In this document: in pieces, positions 1-5,646 of the stretch
Layout of the letters: each line of letters begins with the position of its first letter
How positions within the stretch are numbered: the stretch's first letter is position 1
Source: Acinetobacter sp.
Lineage (GTDB): Bacteria; Pseudomonadota; Gammaproteobacteria; Pseudomonadales; Moraxellaceae
Length of the DNA stretch: 5,776 bases
Reading direction: 5' to 3'
Assembly: GCA_008017255.1 (NCBI GenBank)
Contig: SSHD01000144.1
Span: 1-5,776, forward strand
Translations under genes and position numbers: made by a program
Notes under the pieces: model-generated
The model's input: only the letters and a program-made list of their open reading frames with translations
Databases searched by the model: none
Told to the model about the DNA's origin: nothing

Positions 1-2469
1 GACTATGTCCGTGCCGTTTCATCACAAAAATGCGTCCGTGCTGGTGGTAAACATAACGATTTAGACAATGTCGGTTATACCGCACGTCACCATACTTTCT
101 TTGAAATGTTAGGTAACTTCTCGTTTGGTGATTATTTCAAACGTGATGCGATTAAATTTGCATGGGACTTTCTCACCTCCGAACAATGGTTAGCCCTACC
201 AAAAGATAAACTTTACGCCACGGTTTACCATACCGATGATGAAGCCTTTGAAATTTGGAACAAAGAAATTGGTCTAGATACCAGTCGTATTATCCGTATT
301 GGCGACAACAAAGGTGGTCAATATGCTTCTGATAACTTCTGGGCAATGGGCGACACAGGTCCTTGTGGTCCGTGCTCGGAAATTTTCTTCGATCATGGCG
401 ATCATATTTGGGGTGGTTTACCAGGTACGCCAGAAGAAGATGGCGACCGTTTTATTGAAATTTGGAACAATGTTTTCATGCAGTTTAACCGTACTGCTGA
501 CGGCGTATTGCATCCACTCCCTGCCCCATCTGTCGATACTGGCATGGGCTTGGAACGTATTTCTGCGGTATTGCAACATGTCAATTCCAACTACGACATC
601 GACTTATTCCAACACTTATTAAAAGCTGCGGCAAATATCATCGGTATTGAAGATCAAGGTCAACCGTCTTTGCGTGTTGTTGCTGACCATGCCCGCTCTT
701 GTTGCTTCTTGATTGCCGATGGTGTGAATCCATCCAATGAAGGTCGTGGTTATGTATTGCGCCGTATTATTCGTCGTGCGGTGCGTCATGGCAACAAACT
801 CGGTGCAACTGGTGCATATTTCCACAAAATGCTGCAACCACTAATTGAGGTGATGGGTGAAGCCTATCCTGAACTGGTGGCACGTAAAGAAGCTATTGAA
901 GCGACCTTATTGCGTGAAGAAGAACAATTTGCCAAAACCCTTGAGCAAGGTTTGAAATTGCTTGAAGGTGAACTGGCACAATTAAAAGGCAATGTGATTG
1001 CAGGCGAAACCGTATTTAAACTATATGACACTTACGGCTTCCCAACCGATTTAACCGCCGATATTGCACGTGAACGTGACTTAACCATCGACGAAGCAGG
1101 CTTTGAAGTTGAAATGGCTGTCCAACGCCAACGTGCCCGTGATGCAGGTAAGTTTGCCATCGACTATAACAGTGTAGTGAAAGTTGAAGGTGAAACTCAA
1201 TTTGATGGCTATGAGGCAACTGTCGGTCAAGGTCAAATTATCGCAATCTATAAAGATGGCGTTCAGGTTGATGAAGTTAACGAAGGTGATGAAGCACTCA
1301 TCGTTTTAAACCAAACCACTTTCTACGCAGAAAGTGGTGGTCAAATCGGTGACACAGGTCTATTTAAAAACGATACGGGCATTTTTGAAGTCCAAGATAC
1401 CAAAAAATCTGGTGGCGCTTTTGTACACCAAGGTATCGTGACTATGGGCAGCTTAAAAGCAGCGCAAACTGTTGAAGCCACGGTAAAAGCAGACATTCGT
1501 GCAGCCACTGCACGCAACCACTCAGCCACTCACCTATTACACGCCGCTTTACGCCAAGTTTTAGGTGCGCATGTACAGCAAAAAGGTTCATTGGTTGCAT
1601 CGGACATTTTACGTTTTGACTTTGCCCATGATCAGCCTGTGAGCTTTGAACAATTGCAACAGATTGAACGCTTGGTCAATGCCGAAGTGATTGCCAATAC
1701 TACTGTCAATACCGAGCTGTTGGATATTGAAGCCGCCAAAGCCAAAGGCGCAATGATGTTGTTTGGCGAAAAATACGGCGATGAAGTTCGCGTATTGTCT
1801 ATGGGTTCAATCATTGAAGAACAAAACTTCTCGATTGAACTGTGTGGCGGTATACACGTACAGCGCACTGGCGATATTGGTTTATTTAAAATCACCTCTG
1901 AAGGTGGCGTTGCAGCAGGCGTACGTCGTATTGAAGCGGTGACGGGTCATAAAGCGATTGAAGCTGCACAAAAAGCAGATCGTGACATCAACATCATCAA
2001 CAGTTTGCTCAAAGCACAAAAAGACCAAACTTTAGAGAAAGTTGAAGCCTTGTCGGATACCGCATCGAGCTTGCAAAAACAAATCGAGCAACTCAATCAA
2101 AAATTAGCCAGCTTCCAAGCGGCCGATTTGCTCGATCAAGCGCAAACCATTGCGGGTCGTCAAACCTTAATCACCACGGTAAAAGGTGTAGATGCAAAAT
2201 CATTACGCAACTTACATGACAGCGTAAAATCAAAATTAGCAGATGCAGTGATTGTTTTAGCAGGCATCGACGGCGATAAAGTCAGTTTAATCGCCTCTGT
2301 CGCGCAACAATACGCTGCACAGCTAAAAGCAGGTGACATTATCAAACACTTAAGCCAAGAGCTCGGTGGTAAAGGTGGTGGTAAACCTGACTTAGCACAA
2401 GGTGGCGCGCCACTAAACGAGAAGTTTGATGATGTTATGGCAGCCCTTCCAGCGTGGCTTGAACAATAA
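1..2469 (+). CDS. alaS: Alanyl-tRNA synthetase, 5'-truncated by the window edge
   Basis: Class II aminoacyl-tRNA synthetase that attaches alanine to tRNA-Ala in the cytoplasm and hydrolyses mischarged Ser- or Gly-tRNA-Ala. The frame is open from base 1; 822 codons are visible before TAA. The first ATG in frame (106) is internal, because conserved AlaRS sequence ([20 protein letters not shown]) precedes it. Compared from memory with the 876-residue E. coli enzyme, about 57 N-terminal residues lie to the left. In visible numbering: catalytic core with [19 protein letters not shown] at 29-47; class II motif 3 GMGLER at 181-186; editing-domain zinc ligands HSATH at 507-511 and CGGIH at 615-619; a coiled-coil-like stretch around 671-710; and the C-terminal DHHA1/C-Ala glycine signature [14 protein letters not shown] at 789-802. 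No frameshift or missing catalytic region is seen. lysC follows after 69 nt and may be partly cotranscribed. Confidence 0.98.
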   Translation, partial: DYVRAVSSQKCVRAGGKHNDLDNVGYTARHHTFFEMLGNFSFGDYFKRDAIKFAWDFLTSEQWLALPKDKLYATVYHTDDEAFEIWNKEIGLDTSRIIRIGDNKGGQYASDNFWAMGDTGPCGPCSEIFFDHGDHIWGGLPGTPEEDGDRFIEIWNNVFMQFNRTADGVLHPLPAPSVDTGMGLERISAVLQHVNSNYDIDLFQHLLKAAANIIGIEDQGQPSLRVVADHARSCCFLIADGVNPSNEGRGYVLRRIIRRAVRHGNKLGATGAYFHKMLQPLIEVMGEAYPELVARKEAIEATLLREEEQFAKTLEQGLKLLEGELAQLKGNVIAGETVFKLYDTYGFPTDLTADIARERDLTIDEAGFEVEMAVQRQRARDAGKFAIDYNSVVKVEGETQFDGYEATVGQGQIIAIYKDGVQVDEVNEGDEALIVLNQTTFYAESGGQIGDTGLFKNDTGIFEVQDTKKSGGAFVHQGIVTMGSLKAAQTVEATVKADIRAATARNHSATHLLHAALRQVLGAHVQQKGSLVASDILRFDFAHDQPVSFEQLQQIERLVNAEVIANTTVNTELLDIEAAKAKGAMMLFGEKYGDEVRVLSMGSIIEEQNFSIELCGGIHVQRTGDIGLFKITSEGGVAAGVRRIEAVTGHKAIEAAQKADRDINIINSLLKAQKDQTLEKVEALSDTASSLQKQIEQLNQKLASFQAADLLDQAQTIAGRQTLITTVKGVDAKSLRNLHDSVKSKLADAVIVLAGIDGDKVSLIASVAQQYAAQLKAGDIIKHLSQELGGKGGGKPDLAQGGAPLNEKFDDVMAALPAWLEQ

Positions 2470-2492
2470 TCAGAACTTCACCTTTGTGTAAC

Positions 2493-2519
2493 TGACCCCG
2501 ACTAAAGCCTTCGGGGTCA
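2493..2519 (+). terminator. Hairpin between alaS and lysC, lacking a U-tract
   Basis: TGACCCCGA (2493-2501) pairs perfectly with TCGGGGTCA (2511-2519), giving a 9-bp GC-rich stem and a 9-nt loop. The shape is that of an intrinsic terminator, but the next bases (tggcttatatgg) contain no run of T, so efficient factor-independent termination is doubtful. The stem ends 19 nt before the lysC start codon. It could be a weak terminator or attenuator, a 3'-end stabiliser for alaS mRNA, or a structure affecting lysC translation. The pairing is seen directly; the role is inferred. Confidence 0.5.
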
Positions 2520-2538
2520 TGGCTTATATGGAACAACT

Positions 2539-3819
2539 ATGGCATTAATCGTTCAAAAATATGGCGGTACTTCTATGGGTACTCCTGAGCGCATTTTAAA
2601 TGTTGCTCGTCGTGTCAAGCGTTGGCATGATCACGGTCATAAAGTGGTCGTGGTGGTTTCTGCCATGAGTGGTGAAACCAACCGTTTACTTGCACTTGCC
2701 AAAGCCATTACCGAAACTCCAGACCCACGTGAGCTGGACCAAATGGTATCAACCGGTGAACAAGTCACGATTTCAATGTTAGCAATGGCACTCAATTCCA
2801 TTGGTGTAGAAGCAAAATCATTGACCGGTCGTCAAGTCGGCATTCAAACTGACAGCGCATTTAACAAAGCACGTATTGAAGCGATTGATACCGATGTGAT
2901 GAGCAATCACTTAAACGCAGGCCGTGTGATTGTGGTGGCTGGTTTCCAAGGTTTCGATGCCGAAGGCAACACCACAACTTTAGGTCGTGGTGGTTCAGAT
3001 ACTTCAGGCGTGGCACTTGCTGCTGCTCTCAAAGCCGATGAATGCCAAATTTACACCGATGTCGATGGTGTTTATACCACCGACCCACGTGTTGCACCAA
3101 AAGCCAAAAAAGTGGACCGCATTTCTTTTGAAGAAATGTTAGAAATGGCATCACTCGGCTCAAAAGTATTACAAATTCGCTCCGTGGAATTCGCGGGCAA
3201 ATATCAAGTTCCATTACGGGTATTATCAAGTTTTGATAATGACGATGACGGCGCATTTGATGACGAATTTAAACAACATGTAGGCACACTTATTACGACT
3301 GAATTGGAAGACAATATGGAACAGCCAATTATCTCTGGTATTGCATTTAACCGTGACGAAGCCAAACTCACCATTTTGGGGGTTCCTGATGTACCAGGTG
3401 TGGCATCTAAAATTTTATCGCCAATTGGTGCTGCCAACGTAGAAGTGGATATGATTATCCAAAACGTAGAAGAAGACGGCACCACTGACTTTACATTTAC
3501 CGTCAACCGCAGTGAACTCAACAAAGCCACCAAAATTTTGCAAGAAACTGCACAAGCCATTGGCGCACGTGAAGTTGCAACACGTGATGACATTGTAAAA
3601 GTGTCGATAGTCGGTGTAGGTATGCGCTCACATGCAGGCGTTGCCAGCAAAATGTTTACTGCTTTGGCAGAGGAAGGCATCAATATTTTGATGATTTCGA
3701 CGTCTGAAATCAAAATTTCAGTGATTATTGAAGAAAATTATTTAGAACTAGCGGTTCGTTGCCTACATACTGCGTTTGGTTTAGACCGTGAACACGGCGA
3801 AAGCAGCGCGCGCGCTTAG
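2539..3819 (+). CDS. lysC: Aspartate kinase (aspartokinase), lysine/threonine-sensitive type
   Basis: Phosphorylates L-aspartate to aspartyl-4-phosphate with ATP, the first step toward lysine, threonine, methionine and meso-diaminopimelate; cytoplasmic. The 426 residues comprise an N-terminal amino-acid kinase domain (about 1-245) with KYGGTSMG at 7-14, a SAMSGETN segment near 41-48, GRGGSD at 149-154 and TDVDGVYTTDPR at 173-184, followed by two tandem ACT domains (about 265-340 and 345-420) that bind effector amino acids. Length and domain order fit the monofunctional Pseudomonas/Corynebacterium type, not the bifunctional kinase-homoserine dehydrogenases. Thr319 aligns by eye with Corynebacterium Thr311, a position known from feedback-resistant mutants, so it looks wild type and feedback-sensitive. 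The start is the ATG five bases after a modest GGAA. Feedback inhibition by lysine plus threonine is expected for the family; no riboswitch fits in the 69-nt leader. Confidence 0.97.
   Translation: MALIVQKYGGTSMGTPERILNVARRVKRWHDHGHKVVVVVSAMSGETNRLLALAKAITETPDPRELDQMVSTGEQVTISMLAMALNSIGVEAKSLTGRQVGIQTDSAFNKARIEAIDTDVMSNHLNAGRVIVVAGFQGFDAEGNTTTLGRGGSDTSGVALAAALKADECQIYTDVDGVYTTDPRVAPKAKKVDRISFEEMLEMASLGSKVLQIRSVEFAGKYQVPLRVLSSFDNDDDGAFDDEFKQHVGTLITTELEDNMEQPIISGIAFNRDEAKLTILGVPDVPGVASKILSPIGAANVEVDMIIQNVEEDGTTDFTFTVNRSELNKATKILQETAQAIGAREVATRDDIVKVSIVGVGMRSHAGVASKMFTALAEEGINILMISTSEIKISVIIEENYLELAVRCLHTAFGLDREHGESSARA
3306..3819 (+). other. Possible internal translation start giving a LysC beta (ACT-only) subunit
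   Basis: Within lysC, GGAAG at 3306-3310 lies five bases before an in-frame ATG at 3316 (Met260). Initiation there would give 167 residues consisting of the two ACT domains, beginning MEQPIISGIA. Known family fact: Corynebacterium and Bacillus aspartokinases are alpha2-beta2 enzymes whose beta subunit starts at an internal codon at this same domain boundary (MEEAVLTGVA in Corynebacterium, recalled from memory). The ribosome-binding spacing here looks at least as good as that of the full-length start. The sequence is seen directly; use of the start is inferred by analogy. Confidence 0.5.
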
Positions 3820-3838
3820 AATATTGTCCGACAATATT
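3820..3838. repeat. Exact 19-bp palindrome immediately after the lysC stop codon
   Basis: AATATTGTC-C-GACAATATT is a perfect 9-bp inverted repeat around one central base, starting on the base after the TAG stop of lysC. In RNA it could form an 8-bp stem with loop CCG, but no T-run follows, so it is not a good terminator alone. As DNA, the core TTGTCnGACAA resembles dyad operators bound by some GntR-family regulators; that likeness is only a motif impression. No regulator gene is adjacent, and csrA begins more than 200 nt downstream. Confidence 0.55.
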
Positions 3839-3858
3839 TGCTAAAAATAGACAAAAAT

Positions 3859-3894
3859 ACAGAGCCACTCTAGTTTTTTCTAGCGTGGCTCTGT
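3859..3894. terminator. Strong stem-loop downstream of lysC, probable terminator
   Basis: ACAGAGCCAC (3859-3868) pairs perfectly with GTGGCTCTGT (3885-3894). After one T/C mismatch the stem continues with CTAG/CTAG and closes on a TTTTTT loop. It begins 40 nt after the lysC stop and is the obvious end of the alaS-lysC transcript. The tail on the + strand (tatcatttgtt) is only moderately T-rich, while on the - strand the stem is followed by ATTTTTGTCTATTTTT, a better U-tract. It may therefore act in both directions and also block antisense reads into lysC. Confidence 0.7.
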
Positions 3895-3954
3895 TATCAT
3901 TTGTTAGCTGTATATTTTTCGTTAGTTTGGTTGATTTTATCAAAAATTAAAATT

Positions 3955-3984
3955 TTTATATGTCTGCTCAAATTTTTGTATAGT
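3955..3984 (+). promoter_or_regulatory. Candidate sigma70-type promoter for csrA
   Basis: A TATAGT hexamer at 3979-3984 matches the -10 consensus at five of six positions. A weak TTTATA -35 lies at 3955-3960 with an 18-nt spacer. The upstream stretch from about 3938 is almost purely A/T (AAAAATTAAAATTTTT) and could serve as an UP element. It would give a csrA leader of roughly 60 nt. This is the best match by eye in the 230-nt gap between lysC and csrA; the rest of that gap holds only the two inverted repeats listed separately and no supported gene. Confidence 0.4.
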
Positions 3985-4037
3985 ATTAGGCTGTGCTTTT
4001 AACATCTGAATCCCTATCGCAAGTTTAAGCGTATAGC

Positions 4038-4044
4038 AAGGAGA
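4038..4044 (+). promoter_or_regulatory. Strong csrA ribosome binding site containing a CsrA-type GGA motif
   Basis: AAGGAGA lies five bases before the csrA ATG and is the best Shine-Dalgarno sequence in the window. It contains AAGGA, fitting the ANGGA core that CsrA proteins recognise. Family knowledge: E. coli CsrA represses its own translation by binding leader sites, one of which overlaps the ribosome binding site. No second clear ANGGA is seen in the short predicted leader, so autoregulation here is an inference. Confidence 0.7.
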
Positions 4045-4049
4045 TAAAC

Positions 4050-4316
4050 ATGCTGATTCTGACCCGTCGTATCGGAGAAACATTAATGATTGGGGATCAA
4101 GTCAGTGTTACTGTGCTTGGCGTAAAAGGCAATCAGGTTCGTATTGGTGTAAACGCACCAAAAGAAATTTCCGTGCATCGTGAAGAAATCTACCAGCGTA
4201 TTCAACATGAACGTGCTATGCACGAACATTTGCAACATTTAGATCAAGGCTATCAAGCAACATTTGAAGACCATAATAACGATTTCGATAACCAACAAAA
4301 TAACTTTAATCGTTAA
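4050..4316 (+). CDS. csrA: Carbon storage regulator CsrA/RsmA with extended C-terminal tail
   Basis: Small homodimeric RNA-binding protein that binds GGA motifs in mRNA leaders and changes translation or stability, acting as a global switch for carbon metabolism, motility, biofilm and stress genes. Residues 1-52 ([16 protein letters not shown] through REEIYQRI) are nearly identical to E. coli CsrA, with the RNA-contact residues Leu4 and Arg44 present. The family is usually about 60-65 residues; this one has 88. The extra part (about 54-88) is His/Gln-rich and then Asn/Asp/Gln-rich, ending DNQQNNFNR, and looks disordered. The start is fixed by the strong AAGGAGA site and the invariant N-terminus. 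The gene has its own candidate promoter, follows lysC as in Pseudomonas, and converges with rnhB. Confidence 0.97.
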   Translation: MLILTRRIGETLMIGDQVSVTVLGVKGNQVRIGVNAPKEISVHREEIYQRIQHERAMHEHLQHLDQGYQATFEDHNNDFDNQQNNFNR

Positions 4317-4334
4317 TCGCAAAGTAAAAGATAA

Positions 4335-4366
4335 AATTAAAGCGACCTATTTGAGTCGCTTTAATT
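4335..4366. terminator. Bidirectional terminator between convergent csrA and rnhB
   Basis: AATTAAAGCGAC (4335-4346) is perfectly complementary to GTCGCTTTAATT (4355-4366), a 12-bp stem with an 8-nt loop. On the + strand the T-rich right arm is followed by gttta, terminating csrA 18 nt after its stop. On the - strand the stem is followed by TTATCTTTTACTTT, terminating rnhB, whose stop codon ends just two bases before the stem. Position, symmetry and flanking T-runs on both strands support a shared terminator. Confidence 0.85.
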
Positions 4367-4368
4367 GT

Positions 4369-4935
4369 TTATAGCCCTAGCACTTTTTTCACTGGTGCAT
4401 AACTACGCCGATGCTGCTCAATCACTCCATGTTCCGCAATCGCCTCAAAATGCGCTTTGGTCGGATAACCCTTATGCTTGGCAAAAGCATATTGCGGATA
4501 TTGCTGATCTAATAGCTGCATTTGCCGATCACGAGTCACTTTTGCCAAAATACTGGCGGCAGAAATTTCCGCATGCAACGCATCGCCACCGACGATTGCA
4601 TCACAACTCATGCTTAAACCTTGCGGCACTTTATTACCATCGACCAACACATGATTCGGTTGCATTTCCAGTTGTTCAACCGCACGGCGCATAGCAAGCA
4701 AAGAAGCCTGTAAAATATTCAGCTCATCAATTTCAGTATGTGTTGCTTCTGCAATCGACCATGCCAAAGCCTTGCTTTGGATTTCAATAAATAATTGTTC
4801 ACGCTTTTTTTCGCTAAGTTTTTTAGAGTCATTCAAACCATGTATCGGCTGATTTGGGTCTAAAATTACCGCTGCAGCAACCACCGAACCCACCAATGGC
4901 CCTCGCCCCGCTTCATCCACACCTGCAACAACCAT
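4369..4935 (-). CDS. rnhB: Ribonuclease HII
   Basis: Cleaves the RNA strand of RNA-DNA hybrids and nicks at single ribonucleotides embedded in DNA, starting ribonucleotide excision repair; cytoplasmic, metal-dependent. The 188 residues match the family (E. coli 198). The four acidic catalytic positions are present: Asp7 and Glu8 in [12 protein letters not shown], Asp99 in VLVDGNK, and Asp118 in [33 protein letters not shown] at 34-45, HKGYPT at 154-159 and the ending [12 protein letters not shown] are further signatures. The start is firm: GAGGTG lies five bases upstream (4941-4946 on this strand) and an in-frame TGA occurs four codons before the ATG, so no longer form is possible. In E. coli rnhB sits with lpx genes; here it is convergent with csrA and downstream of a small lipoprotein gene. 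Confidence 0.97.
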   Translation of the reverse strand: MVVAGVDEAGRGPLVGSVVAAAVILDPNQPIHGLNDSKKLSEKKREQLFIEIQSKALAWSIAEATHTEIDELNILQASLLAMRRAVEQLEMQPNHVLVDGNKVPQGLSMSCDAIVGGDALHAEISAASILAKVTRDRQMQLLDQQYPQYAFAKHKGYPTKAHFEAIAEHGVIEQHRRSYAPVKKVLGL

Positions 4936-4996
4936 CTTTACACCTCAAAAACCAATAACTTAGCGCAACACTGTTTTTATTCATGGCTAAACATAA

Positions 4997-5019
4997 ATTC
5001 CCCTGCATGGCAGAGGAAT
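4997..5019 (-). terminator. Hairpin after the lipoprotein gene, upstream of rnhB
   Basis: On the - strand ATTCCTCTGC, loop CAT, then GCAGGGGAAT forms a 10-bp stem in which the only non-Watson-Crick pair is U-G. The same site on the + strand would have an A-C mismatch, so the structure favours - strand transcripts. The following bases (ttatgttt) are a weak U-tract. It begins 22 nt after the lipoprotein stop and is likely a terminator, possibly leaky into rnhB. The remaining sequence before rnhB holds no promoter I can defend. Confidence 0.55.
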
Positions 5020-5041
5020 CTATACGCATATTACAAGCCGA

Positions 5042-5419
5042 TTATGACCCTTGCAAAACTTCAGCCACACAGGCATTCACTGTTTTAGACACCACCTGAT
5101 TGACCAATACCGCACGTGCCGATGGATCAATTGCTGCTGCTAATTCAACAGTGGTAACACTGCTCGGTGCTTTTTCGCTCACGCAACCACACACATTGCT
5201 TTGAATATTATCACGCTGCTGCGCCGTCATATAACGTGTTGCCGTTTTCCATGCCGGTAAAGTATTCACTTCATTCAAGCATTTTGCATTGACCGCAATT
5301 TTAAGTGCCGTCACACCCAATTGCTGCGTCATACTTGGTGCTGCATTATTTGAATTTGCAGCAACACATCCCGCCAATGCAAGTACCGCAGGTGCTACAA
5401 CAAGTATCCATTTTTTCAT
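5042..5419 (-). CDS. Small predicted lipoprotein with four-cysteine mature domain, function unknown
   Basis: I do not recognise a named family. The 125-residue product begins MKKWILVVAPAVLALAGC, a type II signal peptide with lipobox LAGC and lipidated Cys18. Val at +2 argues against inner-membrane retention, so an outer-membrane periplasmic-face location is likely. After an Asn/Ala/Ser linker (19-30), the mature domain is soluble-looking and has cysteines at 47, 77, 79 and 117 (C-x29-C-x-C-x37-C), which could form two disulphides or hold a ligand. The frame extends 19 codons upstream to an ATG at 5476, but that start has no ribosome binding site and would bury the signal peptide; the chosen ATG has AGG nine bases upstream (5429-5431). 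It lies on the rnhB strand and is divergent from the cytochrome b561 gene. Confidence 0.8.
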   Translation of the reverse strand: MKKWILVVAPAVLALAGCVAANSNNAAPSMTQQLGVTALKIAVNAKCLNEVNTLPAWKTATRYMTAQQRDNIQSNVCGCVSEKAPSSVTTVELAAAIDPSARAVLVNQVVSKTVNACVAEVLQGS

Positions 5420-5497
5420 AATTTTTGACCTAAATTTTAAATTCTGGGCAGCGCTATTGTGCCTAAGTGATGCCATTTATGAAATGACTAGGCAGCA

Positions 5498-5503
5498 ATT
5501 TTA
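5498..5503 (-). promoter_or_regulatory. Candidate -10 element for the lipoprotein gene
   Basis: TAAAAT on the - strand (reading 5503 to 5498) matches the -10 consensus at five of six positions and lies about 80 nt upstream of the lipoprotein start. No good -35 hexamer is found at 16-18 nt, so this is a weak call. It is the best - strand candidate in the 227-nt divergent gap. Confidence 0.25.
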
Positions 5504-5540
5504 CATAATAAAACAATGTACAAAGCACCATTCAGACAAC

Positions 5541-5562
5541 AGCGTTCTAAGCTTAAAACGCT
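5541..5562. repeat. Near-perfect 22-bp palindrome in the divergent intergenic region
   Basis: AGCGTTCTAAG followed by CTTAAAACGCT forms a dyad in which 10 of 11 position pairs are complementary; only the C5547/A5556 pair fails. It lies 85 nt before the cytochrome b561 start and about 120 nt from the lipoprotein start, between two divergent genes. That is a usual place for an operator controlling one or both. No poly-T follows, and no gene on either strand ends here, which argues against a terminator. No regulator family is assigned. Confidence 0.5.
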
Positions 5563-5646
5563 CTGTTACATTTTCAGCATGGGAGCAACTCAAAATACTA
5601 TTTAGAATCAAGTCACTTATCACCATTTCCACACTAGGATGTTGCC

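Noticed and set aside
299..622. 107-codon + strand frame inside alaS
   Set aside because: It is an out-of-frame shadow of conserved alaS catalytic-domain sequence, with no recognisable product.
2470..2538. Lysine riboswitch before lysC
   Set aside because: The gap is only 69 nt, far shorter than the lysine riboswitch, and holds a single simple hairpin without the multi-helix architecture.
3204..3713. 169-codon open frame antisense to lysC
   Set aside because: It lies wholly inside a clearly conserved lysC coding region, has Ser/Ile-rich composition typical of antisense frames, and shows no family motif.
4365..4694. 109-codon + strand frame opposite rnhB
   Set aside because: It is antisense to the catalytic coding sequence of RNase HII, begins inside the bidirectional terminator, and has no supporting features.
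5420..5476. N-terminal extension of the lipoprotein to the ATG at 5476
   Set aside because: The upstream ATG lacks a ribosome binding site and the added 19 residues would precede a textbook lipoprotein signal peptide that has its own start and AGG motif.
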